From: Mycobacterium sp. DL592
Lineage (GTDB): Bacteria; Actinomycetota; Actinomycetes; Mycobacteriales; Mycobacteriaceae
DNA length: 64,000 nucleotides
Reading direction: 5' to 3'
Assembly: GCF_011694515.1 (NCBI RefSeq)
Contig: NZ_CP050192.1
Location: 5,030,527-5,094,526, forward strand
In this document: positions 42,664 to 51,339 of the stretch, piece by piece
Position numbering within the stretch: the stretch's first letter is position 1
Layout of the letters: each line of letters opens with the position of its first letter
Position numbers and translations under genes: made by a program
Notes under the pieces: generated by a model
Databases searched by the model: none
Told to the model about the DNA's origin: nothing
Seen by the model: the letters and a program-made list of their open reading frames with translations, nothing else

Positions 42664-43554
42664 TCACGCCTGGACGGCCTTGGCGAGCGCAATGCAGGTG
42701 GTGAGCCAGCCGGTATCGGCGTGCGGACCGTCCTGCAGCGCCCACATCGCGTTGTGCACCATGCGGACCACCACCCACGCCCGTGCCCTGTCCTCGTCGA
42801 ACCCGGCCGCGTCGACCAGCGTGTAGAACCGGCGCCGCACCCCCTCGCGGACATCCCCGGCCAGCTCGCCCCAGCGGTTCCACAACATCGGGGCGATCTC
42901 GTAGTGCGGGTCGCCGTTGACCGGCTTGGGGTCGATCACCAGCCACGGGTCCCGCTGGGCGGCAAGCACATTCGCGTAGTGCAGGTCGGTGTGGATGACG
43001 CGCAGCGGCGTGTGGTCCGCAGTCAGGTCGGTGCCCAGGGCCAACGCCTGTTCCACCAGCCGGCGGGGGATCGGCGCGCTGCGGGGCAACTCCGCCAGCT
43101 CGCTGTTCCAGCGCTCGACGTAGGAGGTCAGCGTCCGCAGCGCAGGCATGGCCGGGACGTGGATGCGCCGGTACAGGCGGGCGACGACGGCACACGCCTC
43201 GACATCGGGCAGACCGGTGAGGTCGGTGGAGTCCAGCCGCTCGAGCAACAGCGCGCGCCGGTGCGGATCGGCACTGAGCAGCCGCACCGCACCGTCGCCG
43301 CCCCAGCGCCGCAACGCCAGGTGTTCGTGTTCGGATTCGTCGTCGGGAAAGCTGATCTTGAGCACCGCCGCGGCCCCGCCCGTGGTGCGCACCGGCACAA
43401 CCAGTGAGCAGTGGCCGTGGTTGGCGGGCCCTTCGGCGGTGAGCTGCCACTGGGCGAGCGCCTCACGGCTGAGCTTGGGCAGCGCGGCGACCCACGCCGC
43501 CCACCGCGGACCGCGGCCGGCCATGGTCCGGACGGCGTTGGGCAGCTCGGTCAA
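42664..43554 (-). CDS. Aminoglycoside/hydroxyurea-type antibiotic kinase family protein
   Basis: 296-aa kinase of the APH(6)/hydroxyurea-resistance family. The Brenner-type motif is VIHTDLHYANVLAA and the metal-binding Asp is in LVIDPKPVNGDP, both typical of streptomycin 6-kinases; VLKISFPDDESEHE holds the ATP Lys and the paired Glu. It may phosphorylate a metabolite rather than a drug. Its start overlaps the 44-aa membrane peptide stop (ATGA), so the two are coupled. Confidence 0.82.
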   Translation of the reverse strand: MTELPNAVRTMAGRGPRWAAWVAALPKLSREALAQWQLTAEGPANHGHCSLVVPVRTTGGAAAVLKISFPDDESEHEHLALRRWGGDGAVRLLSADPHRRALLLERLDSTDLTGLPDVEACAVVARLYRRIHVPAMPALRTLTSYVERWNSELAELPRSAPIPRRLVEQALALGTDLTADHTPLRVIHTDLHYANVLAAQRDPWLVIDPKPVNGDPHYEIAPMLWNRWGELAGDVREGVRRRFYTLVDAAGFDEDRARAWVVVRMVHNAMWALQDGPHADTGWLTTCIALAKAVQA

Positions 43555-43685
43555 CTGCTGGTGTCGTCGGGGTGGTCGTCAGCCGGCGGCGGCTGGCGAT
43601 TGAGCCAATCCTTGAGCCGAAACAGCTGGCTGGCCACGATCCCGAGGCCCACAAGCAATAGACCCACGACGATGGCAATGGTCAT
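43551..43685 (-). CDS. 44-aa single-span membrane protein
   Basis: Begins at ATG 43685: MTIAIVVGLLLVGLGIVASQ membrane helix, then an acidic, Pro/Asp-rich cytosolic tail. The stop overlaps the kinase start by four bases. A -10-like TAGGCT (43694-43699 minus) lies eight bases upstream of the ATG. The overlap and promoter support a real gene. Function unknown. Confidence 0.6.
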   Translation of the reverse strand: MTIAIVVGLLLVGLGIVASQLFRLKDWLNRQPPPADDHPDDTSS

Positions 43686-43693
43686 TTGTTGCG

Positions 43694-43709
43694 AGCCTAC
43701 GCATATCCT
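43694..43709. promoter_or_regulatory. Compact divergent promoters, membrane peptide and hrpA
   Basis: Minus-strand TAGGCT (43694-43699) serves ATG 43685 (8-base gap); plus-strand TATCCT (43704-43709) serves GTG 43717 (7-base gap). The two -10 boxes are four bases apart within a 31-base intergenic space. Confidence 0.5.
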
Positions 43710-43716
43710 GGCCAGA

Positions 43717-46700
43717 GTGTCCGAACGGTCCAGCGACGAGTTGCGCGAGGTGCGCGCGCTGCGCGCCCGCCTCGACGGGTTGACCATCCGCGATGCCGCC
43801 CGGCTGGGTCGTCGGCTCAAGTCGCTGCGCGACGTCACCCCGGAGAAGGTCGCGCAGATCGCCGAGCAGGTCGCCGCCGCCGAGGCGCTGGTCGCCACCC
43901 GGGCGGCGGCCGTGCCGGCGATCACCTACCCCGATCTGCCCGTTAGCGAGCGCCGCGACGATCTGGCCCGGGCGATCAGCGAGCACCAGGTCGTGGTGGT
44001 CGCGGGGGAGACCGGGTCCGGCAAGACCACCCAGCTGCCCAAGATCTGCCTGGAGCTGGGCCGCGGAATCCGAGGCACCATCGGCCACACCCAGCCGCGC
44101 CGGCTGGCCGCCCGCACCGTCGCCCAGCGGATCGCCGACGAACTCGGCACCCCGCTGGGCGAGGCGATCGGCTACACAGTGCGGTTCACCGACCAGGCCA
44201 GCGACCGCACGCTGGTCAAGTTGATGACCGACGGCATCCTGCTCGCCGAGATCCAGCGCGACCGGCGGCTCCTGCGCTACGACACCCTGATCCTCGACGA
44301 AGCCCACGAACGCAGCCTCAACGTCGACTTCCTGCTCGGCTACCTCCGTGAGCTGCTGCCGCGCCGGCCCGACCTGAAGGTCATCGTCACCTCGGCAACG
44401 ATCGAGCCTGAGCGGTTCGCGGCCCACTTCGGCGGTGCCGAAATTGGACGGAGCGGTGGTGCGCCGATCGTCGAGGTCTCCGGCCGCACCTACCCCGTCG
44501 AGATCCGTTACCGCCCTTTGGAAGTCGCCGTCACGGCCGATGACGTCGACGACCCCGACGATCCCGATCACGAGATCGTCCGCACCGAGATACGCGACCA
44601 GACCGAGGCGATCGTCGACGCGATCGCCGAACTGGAAGCCGAACCGCCCGGCGATGTGTTGGTGTTCCTGTCCGGTGAGCGCGAGATCCGCGACACCGCA
44701 GAAGCGTTGCGCGGGTTGCGCAATACAGAGGTGCTGCCGCTGTACGCGCGGTTGCCGACCGCCGAGCAGCAGCGGGTGTTCCAGCCGCATACCGGCCGGC
44801 GGGTGGTGCTGGCCACCAATGTCGCGGAGACGTCGCTGACGGTGCCCGGTGTCCGATACGTGGTGGACCCCGGAACGGCACGAATCTCGCGCTACAGCAG
44901 GCGAACCAAGGTGCAGCGCTTGCCGATCGAGCCCATTTCGCAGGCTTCGGCGGCACAGCGTGCCGGCCGCTCCGGACGCACGGCGCCCGGGGTGTGCATC
45001 CGGCTCTACTCGGAGGCCGACTTCCAGGCACGCCCCCGTTACACCGATCCGGAGATCCTGCGCACCAATCTGGCCGCGGTGATCCTGCAGATGGCCGCCC
45101 TGCAACTCGGCGACATCGAGGACTTTCCGTTCCTGGACCCGCCGGACCGGCGCAGCATCCGTGACGGCGTCCAATTGCTGCAGGAGCTGGGGGCTTTCGA
45201 CGACGCGGGGCAGATCACCGACATCGGTCGCCGGCTCGCGCAGCTGCCGGTCGATCCGCGGCTGGGCCGGATGATTCTGCAGGCCGACAGCGAAGGGTGC
45301 GTGCGGGAAGTCCTGGTACTCGCCGCGGCGTTGTCCATCCCCGACCCGCGGGAACGCCCCGCGGATCGGGAGGAGGCGGCCCGGCAGAAGCACGCCCGGT
45401 TCGCCGACGAACACTCCGACTTCCTGTCCTATCTGAACCTGTGGCGCTACCTCACGGAGCAGCGGAAGACGCTGTCCGGCAGTGCGTTTCGGCGGATGTG
45501 CCGCGACGAGTTCCTGCACTATCTCCGCATCCGGGAATGGCAGGACCTCACCGGGCAGCTGCGCAGCATCGCCCGCGACATCGGCATCCGCGAGTCCGAC
45601 GACCGCGAACCGGCCGATCCCGCCCGGGTCCATGCGGCGCTGGTGGCGGGCCTGCTCTCGCATATCGGCCTGCGCGAAGGTGATTCGCGGGACTACACCG
45701 GCGCCCGCAACTCGAAGTTCGTGCTGGCGCCCGGTTCGGTGCTGACCAAACGCCCGCCGCGCTGGATCGTGGTGGCCGACCTGGTGGAGACCAGCCGGCT
45801 CTACGGGCGCATCGCCGCGCGTATCGATCCCGACATCGTCGAGCAGGTGGCGGGAAATCTGCTGCAACGCACCTACAGTGAGCCGCACTGGGATGCCCAG
45901 CGCGGCACCGCGATGGCCTTCGAACGGGTGACGCTCTACGGTCTGCCGCTGGTCCCGCGCCGCCGGGTCAGCTATGCCCAGGTCGACCCGGCGGTGTCCC
46001 GTGAGCTGTTCATCCGTCACGCCCTGGTCGACGGCGAGTGGCAGACCCGGCATCACTTCTTCCGCGACAACACGGCGCTGCGCGCCGAACTGGCCGAAAT
46101 CGAGGAGCGTGCCAGACGCCGCGACCTGCTCGTCGGTGACGACGAGATCTACGCGTTCTACGACAGCCGGATTCCCGCCGACGTGGTCTCGGTGCGCCAC
46201 TTCGACGGCTGGTGGAAGAAGCAGCGTCACCGCACCCCGGACCTGCTGACGTTCACCCGCGATGACCTGTTGCGGGTCGACGACGCCGACGCCGACCGTC
46301 CCGACACCTGGCAGGCCGGCGACTTGTCTCTGCCGCTGAGCTACCGGTTCGAGCCGGGCGCTGCCGACGACGGTGTGACGGTGCACGTGCCGGTCGAAGT
46401 GCTCGCCCGGTTGGGCGGTGACGAGTTCGGCTGGCAGGTGCCTGCACTGCGTGAGGAGCTGGTGACCGCACTGATCCGGTCGCTGCCGAAAGACCTGCGG
46501 CGCAACTTCGTTCCCGCACCCGACACCGCCAAGGCGCTGCTGTCTGCGATCACCCCCGACGGTGCACCCCTGCTGGAGACGCTGCAACGCGAATTGCACC
46601 GGCGCACCGGTGTTCTCGTCCCGATCAGCGCGTTCGATCTGGACAAGCTGCCCGCGCACCTGCGGGTCACCTTCGCGGTCCAGGGCGCCGACGGTACCGA

Positions 46701-47655
46701 GGTGGCCCGTGGCAAGGACCTCGAGGTCCTCCAGGACAAACTGGCCGGCTCGGCGCGCCAGGCGGTCGCCAGAACCGTGGGCGCCGACCTGGAACGGGCC
46801 GGGCTGCGAGGCTGGCCCGAGGACCTCGACACACTGCCGCGCAGCGTCGAACGTGCCGTCGGCGGGCACGTCGTGAAGGGCTACCCGGGATTCGTCGACG
46901 CCGGCGCCACCGTCGACATCCGGGTGTTCGCCACCGAGTCCGAACGCGATCCGGCGATGGCGGCAGGTCTGCGGCGACTATTGCGGCTTGCGGTCGCCTC
47001 CCCGGTCAAGTCGTTGGAGAAGGCGTTGGATCCGCGGACCCGTCTGGTGCTCGCCACCAATCCCGACGGGACGCTGGCCGCTCTGCTCGACGACTGCGCC
47101 GACGCCGCCGTCGACGTGCTGGCCACCGCCCCGGTGTGGACCAAAGCCGATTTCGGCGTCCTGCGCGACCGGGTGAGCACGGCACTGCCCGGGACGACGC
47201 GTGAGGTGCTCGGCCGGGTCGAGAAGGTGTTGGTGGCGCTGCAGGAGGTCGAGGTGGCGCTACCCGAGCGGCCGTCTTCGTCGAATGCCGACGCGGTGGC
47301 CGATATCCGTGCCCAGCTCGCGGGGCTGCTGCCCGAGCGCTTCGTCACCGCCACCGGGGCGGCGCACCTCGCAGATCTTGCCCGGTACCTCACCGCCGTC
47401 GTCCGCCGCCTCGAACGGCTACCGCATGCGCTGGGTGCCGACCGTGACCGCATGGCGCGGGTGCACGCCGTGCGCGACGCGTATACCGAACTGCTGCAAG
47501 CACTTTCACCGGCGCGCGCAGCGGCATCTGATGTGCGCGACATCGCCAGGATGATCGAGGAGTTCCGGGTGAGTCTGTGGGCCCAGCAACTCGGGACCCC
47601 CAAGCCGGTCAGCGAACAACGCATCTACCGGGCGATCGACGCGATCCTGTCCTGA
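43717..47655 (+). CDS. hrpA: ATP-dependent RNA helicase HrpA (DEAH box)
   Basis: 1312-aa DEAH-box helicase, the usual HrpA length. Walker A GETGSGKTT near residue 94, DEAH near 193 (LILDEAHERSLN), SATIEPERF, then the helicase-C motif SQASAAQRAGRSGRT, the ratchet/OB region and the long C-terminal HrpA extension. In other bacteria HrpA acts on mRNA and stalled ribosomes. GTG 43717 is supported by the -10 TATCCT seven bases before it. It is divergent from the 44-aa membrane peptide gene. Confidence 0.95.
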   Translation: MSERSSDELREVRALRARLDGLTIRDAARLGRRLKSLRDVTPEKVAQIAEQVAAAEALVATRAAAVPAITYPDLPVSERRDDLARAISEHQVVVVAGETGSGKTTQLPKICLELGRGIRGTIGHTQPRRLAARTVAQRIADELGTPLGEAIGYTVRFTDQASDRTLVKLMTDGILLAEIQRDRRLLRYDTLILDEAHERSLNVDFLLGYLRELLPRRPDLKVIVTSATIEPERFAAHFGGAEIGRSGGAPIVEVSGRTYPVEIRYRPLEVAVTADDVDDPDDPDHEIVRTEIRDQTEAIVDAIAELEAEPPGDVLVFLSGEREIRDTAEALRGLRNTEVLPLYARLPTAEQQRVFQPHTGRRVVLATNVAETSLTVPGVRYVVDPGTARISRYSRRTKVQRLPIEPISQASAAQRAGRSGRTAPGVCIRLYSEADFQARPRYTDPEILRTNLAAVILQMAALQLGDIEDFPFLDPPDRRSIRDGVQLLQELGAFDDAGQITDIGRRLAQLPVDPRLGRMILQADSEGCVREVLVLAAALSIPDPRERPADREEAARQKHARFADEHSDFLSYLNLWRYLTEQRKTLSGSAFRRMCRDEFLHYLRIREWQDLTGQLRSIARDIGIRESDDREPADPARVHAALVAGLLSHIGLREGDSRDYTGARNSKFVLAPGSVLTKRPPRWIVVADLVETSRLYGRIAARIDPDIVEQVAGNLLQRTYSEPHWDAQRGTAMAFERVTLYGLPLVPRRRVSYAQVDPAVSRELFIRHALVDGEWQTRHHFFRDNTALRAELAEIEERARRRDLLVGDDEIYAFYDSRIPADVVSVRHFDGWWKKQRHRTPDLLTFTRDDLLRVDDADADRPDTWQAGDLSLPLSYRFEPGAADDGVTVHVPVEVLARLGGDEFGWQVPALREELVTALIRSLPKDLRRNFVPAPDTAKALLSAITPDGAPLLETLQRELHRRTGVLVPISAFDLDKLPAHLRVTFAVQGADGTEVARGKDLEVLQDKLAGSARQAVARTVGADLERAGLRGWPEDLDTLPRSVERAVGGHVVKGYPGFVDAGATVDIRVFATESERDPAMAAGLRRLLRLAVASPVKSLEKALDPRTRLVLATNPDGTLAALLDDCADAAVDVLATAPVWTKADFGVLRDRVSTALPGTTREVLGRVEKVLVALQEVEVALPERPSSSNADAVADIRAQLAGLLPERFVTATGAAHLADLARYLTAVVRRLERLPHALGADRDRMARVHAVRDAYTELLQALSPARAAASDVRDIARMIEEFRVSLWAQQLGTPKPVSEQRIYRAIDAILS

Positions 47656-47660
47656 CCGCA

Positions 47661-47705
47661 TGTCCCCCAATCGGTGGACACGTCGTGTCCCCTGATCGGG
47701 GGACA
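47661..47705. repeat. Tandem pair of 20-bp palindromic repeats after hrpA
   Basis: TGTCCCCCAATCGGTGGACA (47661-47680) and TGTCCCCTGATCGGGGGACA (47686-47705), 5 bases apart, match at 17 of 20 positions. Each is an inverted repeat (TGTCC / GGACA); the second has perfect 7-base arms. They start 5 bases after the hrpA stop. They could terminate transcription as tandem hairpins or bind a dimeric regulator of the gene at 47814. Confidence 0.6.
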
Positions 47706-47813
47706 AGCGCGCCATCAACTACATCGTTGGTTTGCCCGAGGAGGTAAACGCCCAGGTCAGTGATTCTTGTATCAACAGCGAACGAGCTGAAGAACAAGAC
47801 AAGGGAGAGACAC

Positions 47814-48044
47814 ATGACCACCATCTGGATGAAGCGACTGGCCGCCGGCGCGATGCTGACCGCAGCCCCCGCCCTGTTCGCCATCGGCGCCGCAGGCACC
47901 AGCTATGCCGCGACCGGCGCCCCCGACAACGGCGCGAACCTGAGCCAGCCGGCCCACCACGAGAGCTTCCCCCACCAGGACTTCTCGAAGGATGCGCCGG
48001 GCACCCCGGCCCATCACCACCACCAGTGGCACCACGCCGAGTGA
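47814..48044 (+). CDS. Small secreted histidine-rich protein
   Basis: 76-aa exported protein. Signal peptide about 1-31 (MTTIWMKRLAAGAMLTAAPA to TSYAAT); the mature part of about 45 residues holds nine histidines, including PAHHESFPHQ and the C-terminal HHHHQWHHAE. This suggests binding of nickel, zinc or copper outside the membrane. ATG 47814 has AAGGGAGAG 7 bases upstream. It converges on another tiny secreted protein across a shared terminator. Confidence 0.75.
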   Translation: MTTIWMKRLAAGAMLTAAPALFAIGAAGTSYAATGAPDNGANLSQPAHHESFPHQDFSKDAPGTPAHHHHQWHHAE

Positions 48045-48069
48045 TCGCCAGACCCGGTTCCTCGCACAG

Positions 48070-48102
48070 CAAGAGGGGCACCCCAATGGGGTGCCCCTCT
48101 TG
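48070..48102. terminator. Strong bidirectional terminator hairpin
   Basis: Perfect 15-bp stem (CAAGAGGGGCACCCC / GGGGTGCCCCTCTTG) with loop AAT, between convergent genes ending at 48044 and 48116. The flanks carry short A/T runs only. It fits an intrinsic terminator for both directions. Confidence 0.85.
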
Positions 48103-48115
48103 TCGTGCGGTTCGG

Positions 48116-48283
48116 TCAGTGGCTGCTGTGTACCGACGTGTCCACCTGAGGCGCGGTCGCGGACGGAGCGATCTGGTTGACCCACGTGTTGTGGCCCAAA
48201 TCAGCCTGTGCCGGCGCGGCAATGCTCAGGGCGGCGGCGACGAGTCCGCTGGCGATGGCGCTGGTGACTGCAAACTTCTTCAC
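48116..48283 (-). CDS. Small secreted protein
   Basis: 55-aa exported peptide. GTG 48283 gives VKKFAVTSAIASGLVAAALS, a signal peptide cut near AQAD, leaving about 29 residues (LGHNTWVNQIAPSATAPQVD then TSVHSSH). GGAAGAGG lies about 8 bases upstream. No cysteine; function unknown. It converges on the histidine-rich protein gene. Confidence 0.65.
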   Translation of the reverse strand: MKKFAVTSAIASGLVAAALSIAAPAQADLGHNTWVNQIAPSATAPQVDTSVHSSH

Positions 48284-48479
48284 TTTGTGTTCCTCTTCCT
48301 CGATGGCCGGAGGACCTTCTCGTACCGGCCTGTCCCTCACAACGTCGCCATGTCAGCCGTTTAGTTCCGCTGGCAGCACTTGATCGCTGGTTGGCAGCAA
48401 TTAGATGACCACCGGTCGTGTTTCGGTGTCGGTGCGGCAGGGGACACTCGAAGGCGACTGTCTGGCAGAGGGGAACGTC

Positions 48480-49487
48480 ATGGCCACATCGGCGACCAAG
48501 CCGGTAGACCTCGTCCTGGCCGGTGGCGGTGTCAAGGGCATCGGCCTGGTGGGAGCGGTCGTCAAGCTCATGGAGGCGGGCTACCGCCCGCACCGGGTGG
48601 CCGGTTCGTCGGCCGGCTCCATCGTCGGCGCGCTGGTGGCCGCCGCAGCCAAGGACGGGCAGATGTCCCCGCAGCAGGTCGGCGAACTTGCGCTGAGCCT
48701 GGACTACCGCAAGTTTCGCGATCCCGGCCCGGTTGAACGGGTTCCGCTGCTCGGACCGTCCTGGGCGATCCTCCAGGGCAATGGCATCTACCAGGGCACC
48801 TATGCCCGCACATTCGTCGCCGAGCAGCTGGCCAAGCTCGGTGTGCGCACATTCGCCGACCTCAAGCTCGACGACGACGATCTTCCCGAGGAACAGCGCT
48901 ACCGGCTGGTCGTCACCGCCGCCGACGTGACCACCGGCCAGCTCGTGCGGCTGCCGTGGGACTACCGCCGGGTGTACGGCCTGGACCCCGACGAGCAGCT
49001 GGTGGCCGACGCGGTGCGGGCGTCGATGTCGATTCCGTTCGTGTTCCGCCCCGTGACACTGTCCAGTGCGGCGGGGCGCAAGTCGACGCTCGTCGACGGC
49101 GGGCTGCTGTCGAACTACCCGATCGATTCCCTCGACCGGTGTGACGGCAGGAAGCCGCGCTGGCCGACCTTCGGTGTGACGCTGCTGCCGAACCTGCCGG
49201 AGAACAACCACAAGGTCATTCCCGCGCTGGCGCCCCTGCAGCTGTTCGGCGGTCCGAGCCTGCTCGAGGACGTCATCACCACCATCCTCGTCGGCCGGGA
49301 CCAGGCGTACCTCAACCTGCCGTGGGTGAGCGCACGGACTGTCCGCGTCGACTCCACCGGCGTCGGTGTGCTCGATTTCGACATTTCCAAGCCTGAGATC
49401 GACGCGCTCTACACCCGTGGCTACGAGGCCGCGACCGAGTTCCTGTCCACCTGGGACGAGAGGACCTATCTCACCCGGTTCCGGTGA
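48480..49487 (+). CDS. Patatin-like phospholipase
   Basis: 335-aa patatin-fold lipase. Oxyanion motif LVLAGGGVKGIGLVG, nucleophile elbow GSSAGS and the dyad Asp in LVDGGLLSNYP. ATG 48480 (MATSATKPVDLVLAG) is used because GAGGGGA precedes it; an upstream in-frame ATG at 48405 gives an unlikely 25-residue extension. It would release fatty acids from phospholipids or other lipids. No signal peptide is seen. Confidence 0.88.
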   Translation: MATSATKPVDLVLAGGGVKGIGLVGAVVKLMEAGYRPHRVAGSSAGSIVGALVAAAAKDGQMSPQQVGELALSLDYRKFRDPGPVERVPLLGPSWAILQGNGIYQGTYARTFVAEQLAKLGVRTFADLKLDDDDLPEEQRYRLVVTAADVTTGQLVRLPWDYRRVYGLDPDEQLVADAVRASMSIPFVFRPVTLSSAAGRKSTLVDGGLLSNYPIDSLDRCDGRKPRWPTFGVTLLPNLPENNHKVIPALAPLQLFGGPSLLEDVITTILVGRDQAYLNLPWVSARTVRVDSTGVGVLDFDISKPEIDALYTRGYEAATEFLSTWDERTYLTRFR

Positions 49488-49504
49488 GGTGATAGACACA
49501 GCCG

Positions 49505-50134
49505 ATGGACATCTCATCGGTGGACGAACTGTTGTCGACGACGCGCGCAGTGCGCAAACGGCTCGATCTGACTCGGCCGGTCTCGCGTGAGGTGATCCTG
49601 GAGTGTCTGCAGTTGGCGTCGCAGGCGCCCACGGCGACCAACAACCAGGACTGGCGGTGGGTGGTGGTCACCGACCCCGACAAGCGGGCAGCGATCGCGC
49701 AGATCTATGCCAGCGTCGGCGGGGACTACCTGGCGCACAAGGCGCAGACCACAGACGACCCCCAGACCCGGCGGGTCTACGAGAGTGCGTCGGCGCTGAC
49801 GTCGATCCTTTCCGACGTGCCGGTGCACGTCATCCCGTGTATCGATAAGCGGTTGGAGGGGGCGCCGCTGATGGCTGCCGCCGCGGCGTGGGGCTCGATC
49901 CTGCCGGCGGCCTGGAGCTTCCTGCTCGCGTTGCGCTCGCGTGGGCTCGGATCAGTCTGGACCACACTGCATTTGGGCAAGGAACATGAGGTCGCCGAGT
50001 TGCTCGGGATCCCCGACACCGTCACCCAGGTGGCGCTGTTCCCCGTCGCGTACACGATCGGCACCGACTTCAAGCCGGCCACCCGTCCGCCGGTCGAGAC
50101 GATCACCTCGTGGAACACCTGGGGACAGCACTGA
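49505..50134 (+). CDS. Nitroreductase family protein
   Basis: 209-aa flavin reductase-fold protein: TTRAVRKRLDLTRPV, then APTATNNQDWRWVVV at the flavin site, and RGLGSVWTT near residue 150. It is distant from the nitroreductase at 1142-1795. It lies 17 bases downstream of the patatin gene and abuts the convergent phosphotransferase gene end to end. Substrate unknown. Confidence 0.85.
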   Translation: MDISSVDELLSTTRAVRKRLDLTRPVSREVILECLQLASQAPTATNNQDWRWVVVTDPDKRAAIAQIYASVGGDYLAHKAQTTDDPQTRRVYESASALTSILSDVPVHVIPCIDKRLEGAPLMAAAAAWGSILPAAWSFLLALRSRGLGSVWTTLHLGKEHEVAELLGIPDTVTQVALFPVAYTIGTDFKPATRPPVETITSWNTWGQH

Positions 50135-51274
50135 TTACGAGTCCAGCCGCCGCTGGAGGAGCTCCAACGTCTCCAAGTCGTCGAGCGCGGCGATCGCGCG
50201 ACTAAGGCTGGCACGGGTGGTGTTTACCTCCTGCAACCGGCGACCGAGATTGGCGGTGAACACCGCGCCGATGAAGCCGATGAAGGTGAACAACCGATAG
50301 TTGTGCCAGGCCTCGTCGAACGTCAGTGCCCGCTCGCCGCCGGCGTTGAACGCCTCGCCGTAGATCTGCACCAGATCCTTGTCGACGGCGCGGCGGTCGG
50401 CGGTGTTCAACGACAGCGACGCGAAGTACGTGAGGTCTTTGAGGCCAGGCCCTTTCGACGAGACCTGCCAGTCGAAGAAGACCGGCCGGTTGTCGACGAA
50501 GCAGATGTTGCCCAGGTGGGTGTCGCCGTGGATCAGCGTGTCGGAGGACGACTCGATGAGGGCGGCGACCTCGCGGCGGCGGGTGTTGATGAAGGCCGCC
50601 TTGGCCAGAAACCCGTCGGGCACCAGGTCGGTGTAGTCGTCGGGGACTGAGCGGATCGTCCGCCAGGTGTAGGGGCCCAGCACCTGGGCCGGTGGCGTCG
50701 GCGTGGTGACGAACGAGAGGTCACCGCCGCGCTCCAGACGCGGTGAGCGATGGAACCGGCTGTGCAGCGTGCCCAGTACCTCGGCGACGGCGGCTGCCTG
50801 GTCGGTGGTGCAGCCGTCGGCCACGTTGCCGAACTGTGCCCCGCGGGCGGCGAGGTCCTCCATGATGATCACCGCCCGTCCGCTGCCGGGATCCGATGCG
50901 GCACCGAAGATATGCGGCACGATGTCACCGAGTTCCGGTCCGATCCGGCGGTAGATGTCGGCCTCGTTGCCTGCCAGGTTCATCGCGTTGTTGAACAGCC
51001 GCGTGATGGGCTTGACGGGCGCGAGCTTGACGAAAACCGTTTCGGGACAACCAGGTCCGCCGGTCAGGCGCAGCCGCAGGTGCAGGGCTGTGCCGTGGTG
51101 CTCGTAGACCGGTTCGACGCGGGTCAGGTCGGTGCGACCGGTGAGCCGGCGCACGGCGTCGAGGGTCATGTCGCCCGCGTGCGTCGGAAACCCGGGCTCC
51201 CCACGCCAGGGCAGCAGGGAACCGATGGCGCCCAGGAAGATGCCGACGGTAGACGGATCGTTTCCGCGGGTCAC
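50135..51274 (-). CDS. Phosphotransferase (APH/ecdysteroid-kinase-like) family protein
   Basis: 379-aa kinase-fold protein. Catalytic loop LIHGDTHLGNICF near residue 250 and the metal Asp in VFFDWQVSSKGPGLKDL; the N-lobe Lys is in VFVKLAPVKP with ADIYRRIGPEL as its helix-C Glu. Such proteins are often encoded next to mycobacterial acyl-CoA dehydrogenases and are thought to phosphorylate lipid-like or steroid alcohols. It lies 65 bases downstream of the FadE pair at 51340-53686 on the same strand, in agreement with this. GTG 51274 is the start. Confidence 0.82.
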   Translation of the reverse strand: MTRGNDPSTVGIFLGAIGSLLPWRGEPGFPTHAGDMTLDAVRRLTGRTDLTRVEPVYEHHGTALHLRLRLTGGPGCPETVFVKLAPVKPITRLFNNAMNLAGNEADIYRRIGPELGDIVPHIFGAASDPGSGRAVIIMEDLAARGAQFGNVADGCTTDQAAAVAEVLGTLHSRFHRSPRLERGGDLSFVTTPTPPAQVLGPYTWRTIRSVPDDYTDLVPDGFLAKAAFINTRRREVAALIESSSDTLIHGDTHLGNICFVDNRPVFFDWQVSSKGPGLKDLTYFASLSLNTADRRAVDKDLVQIYGEAFNAGGERALTFDEAWHNYRLFTFIGFIGAVFTANLGRRLQEVNTTRASLSRAIAALDDLETLELLQRRLDS

Positions 51275-51339
51275 CTGACGGACTGTGGCAGCACCGCCGG
51301 ATTCATGTCAATGGCGACACGTTCTGCGCCGGCGTGCTC

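Noticed and set aside
43579..46869. A 1096-codon open frame on the minus strand opposite hrpA
   Set aside because: Its translation is low-complexity Arg/Gly/Val-rich and has no domain. It mirrors hrpA, whose DEAH motifs are complete; long antisense frames are expected at this GC content.
48405..48479. Upstream start at 48405 for the patatin gene
   Set aside because: It adds 25 residues without family match, while ATG 48480 has a good GAGGGGA ribosome site.
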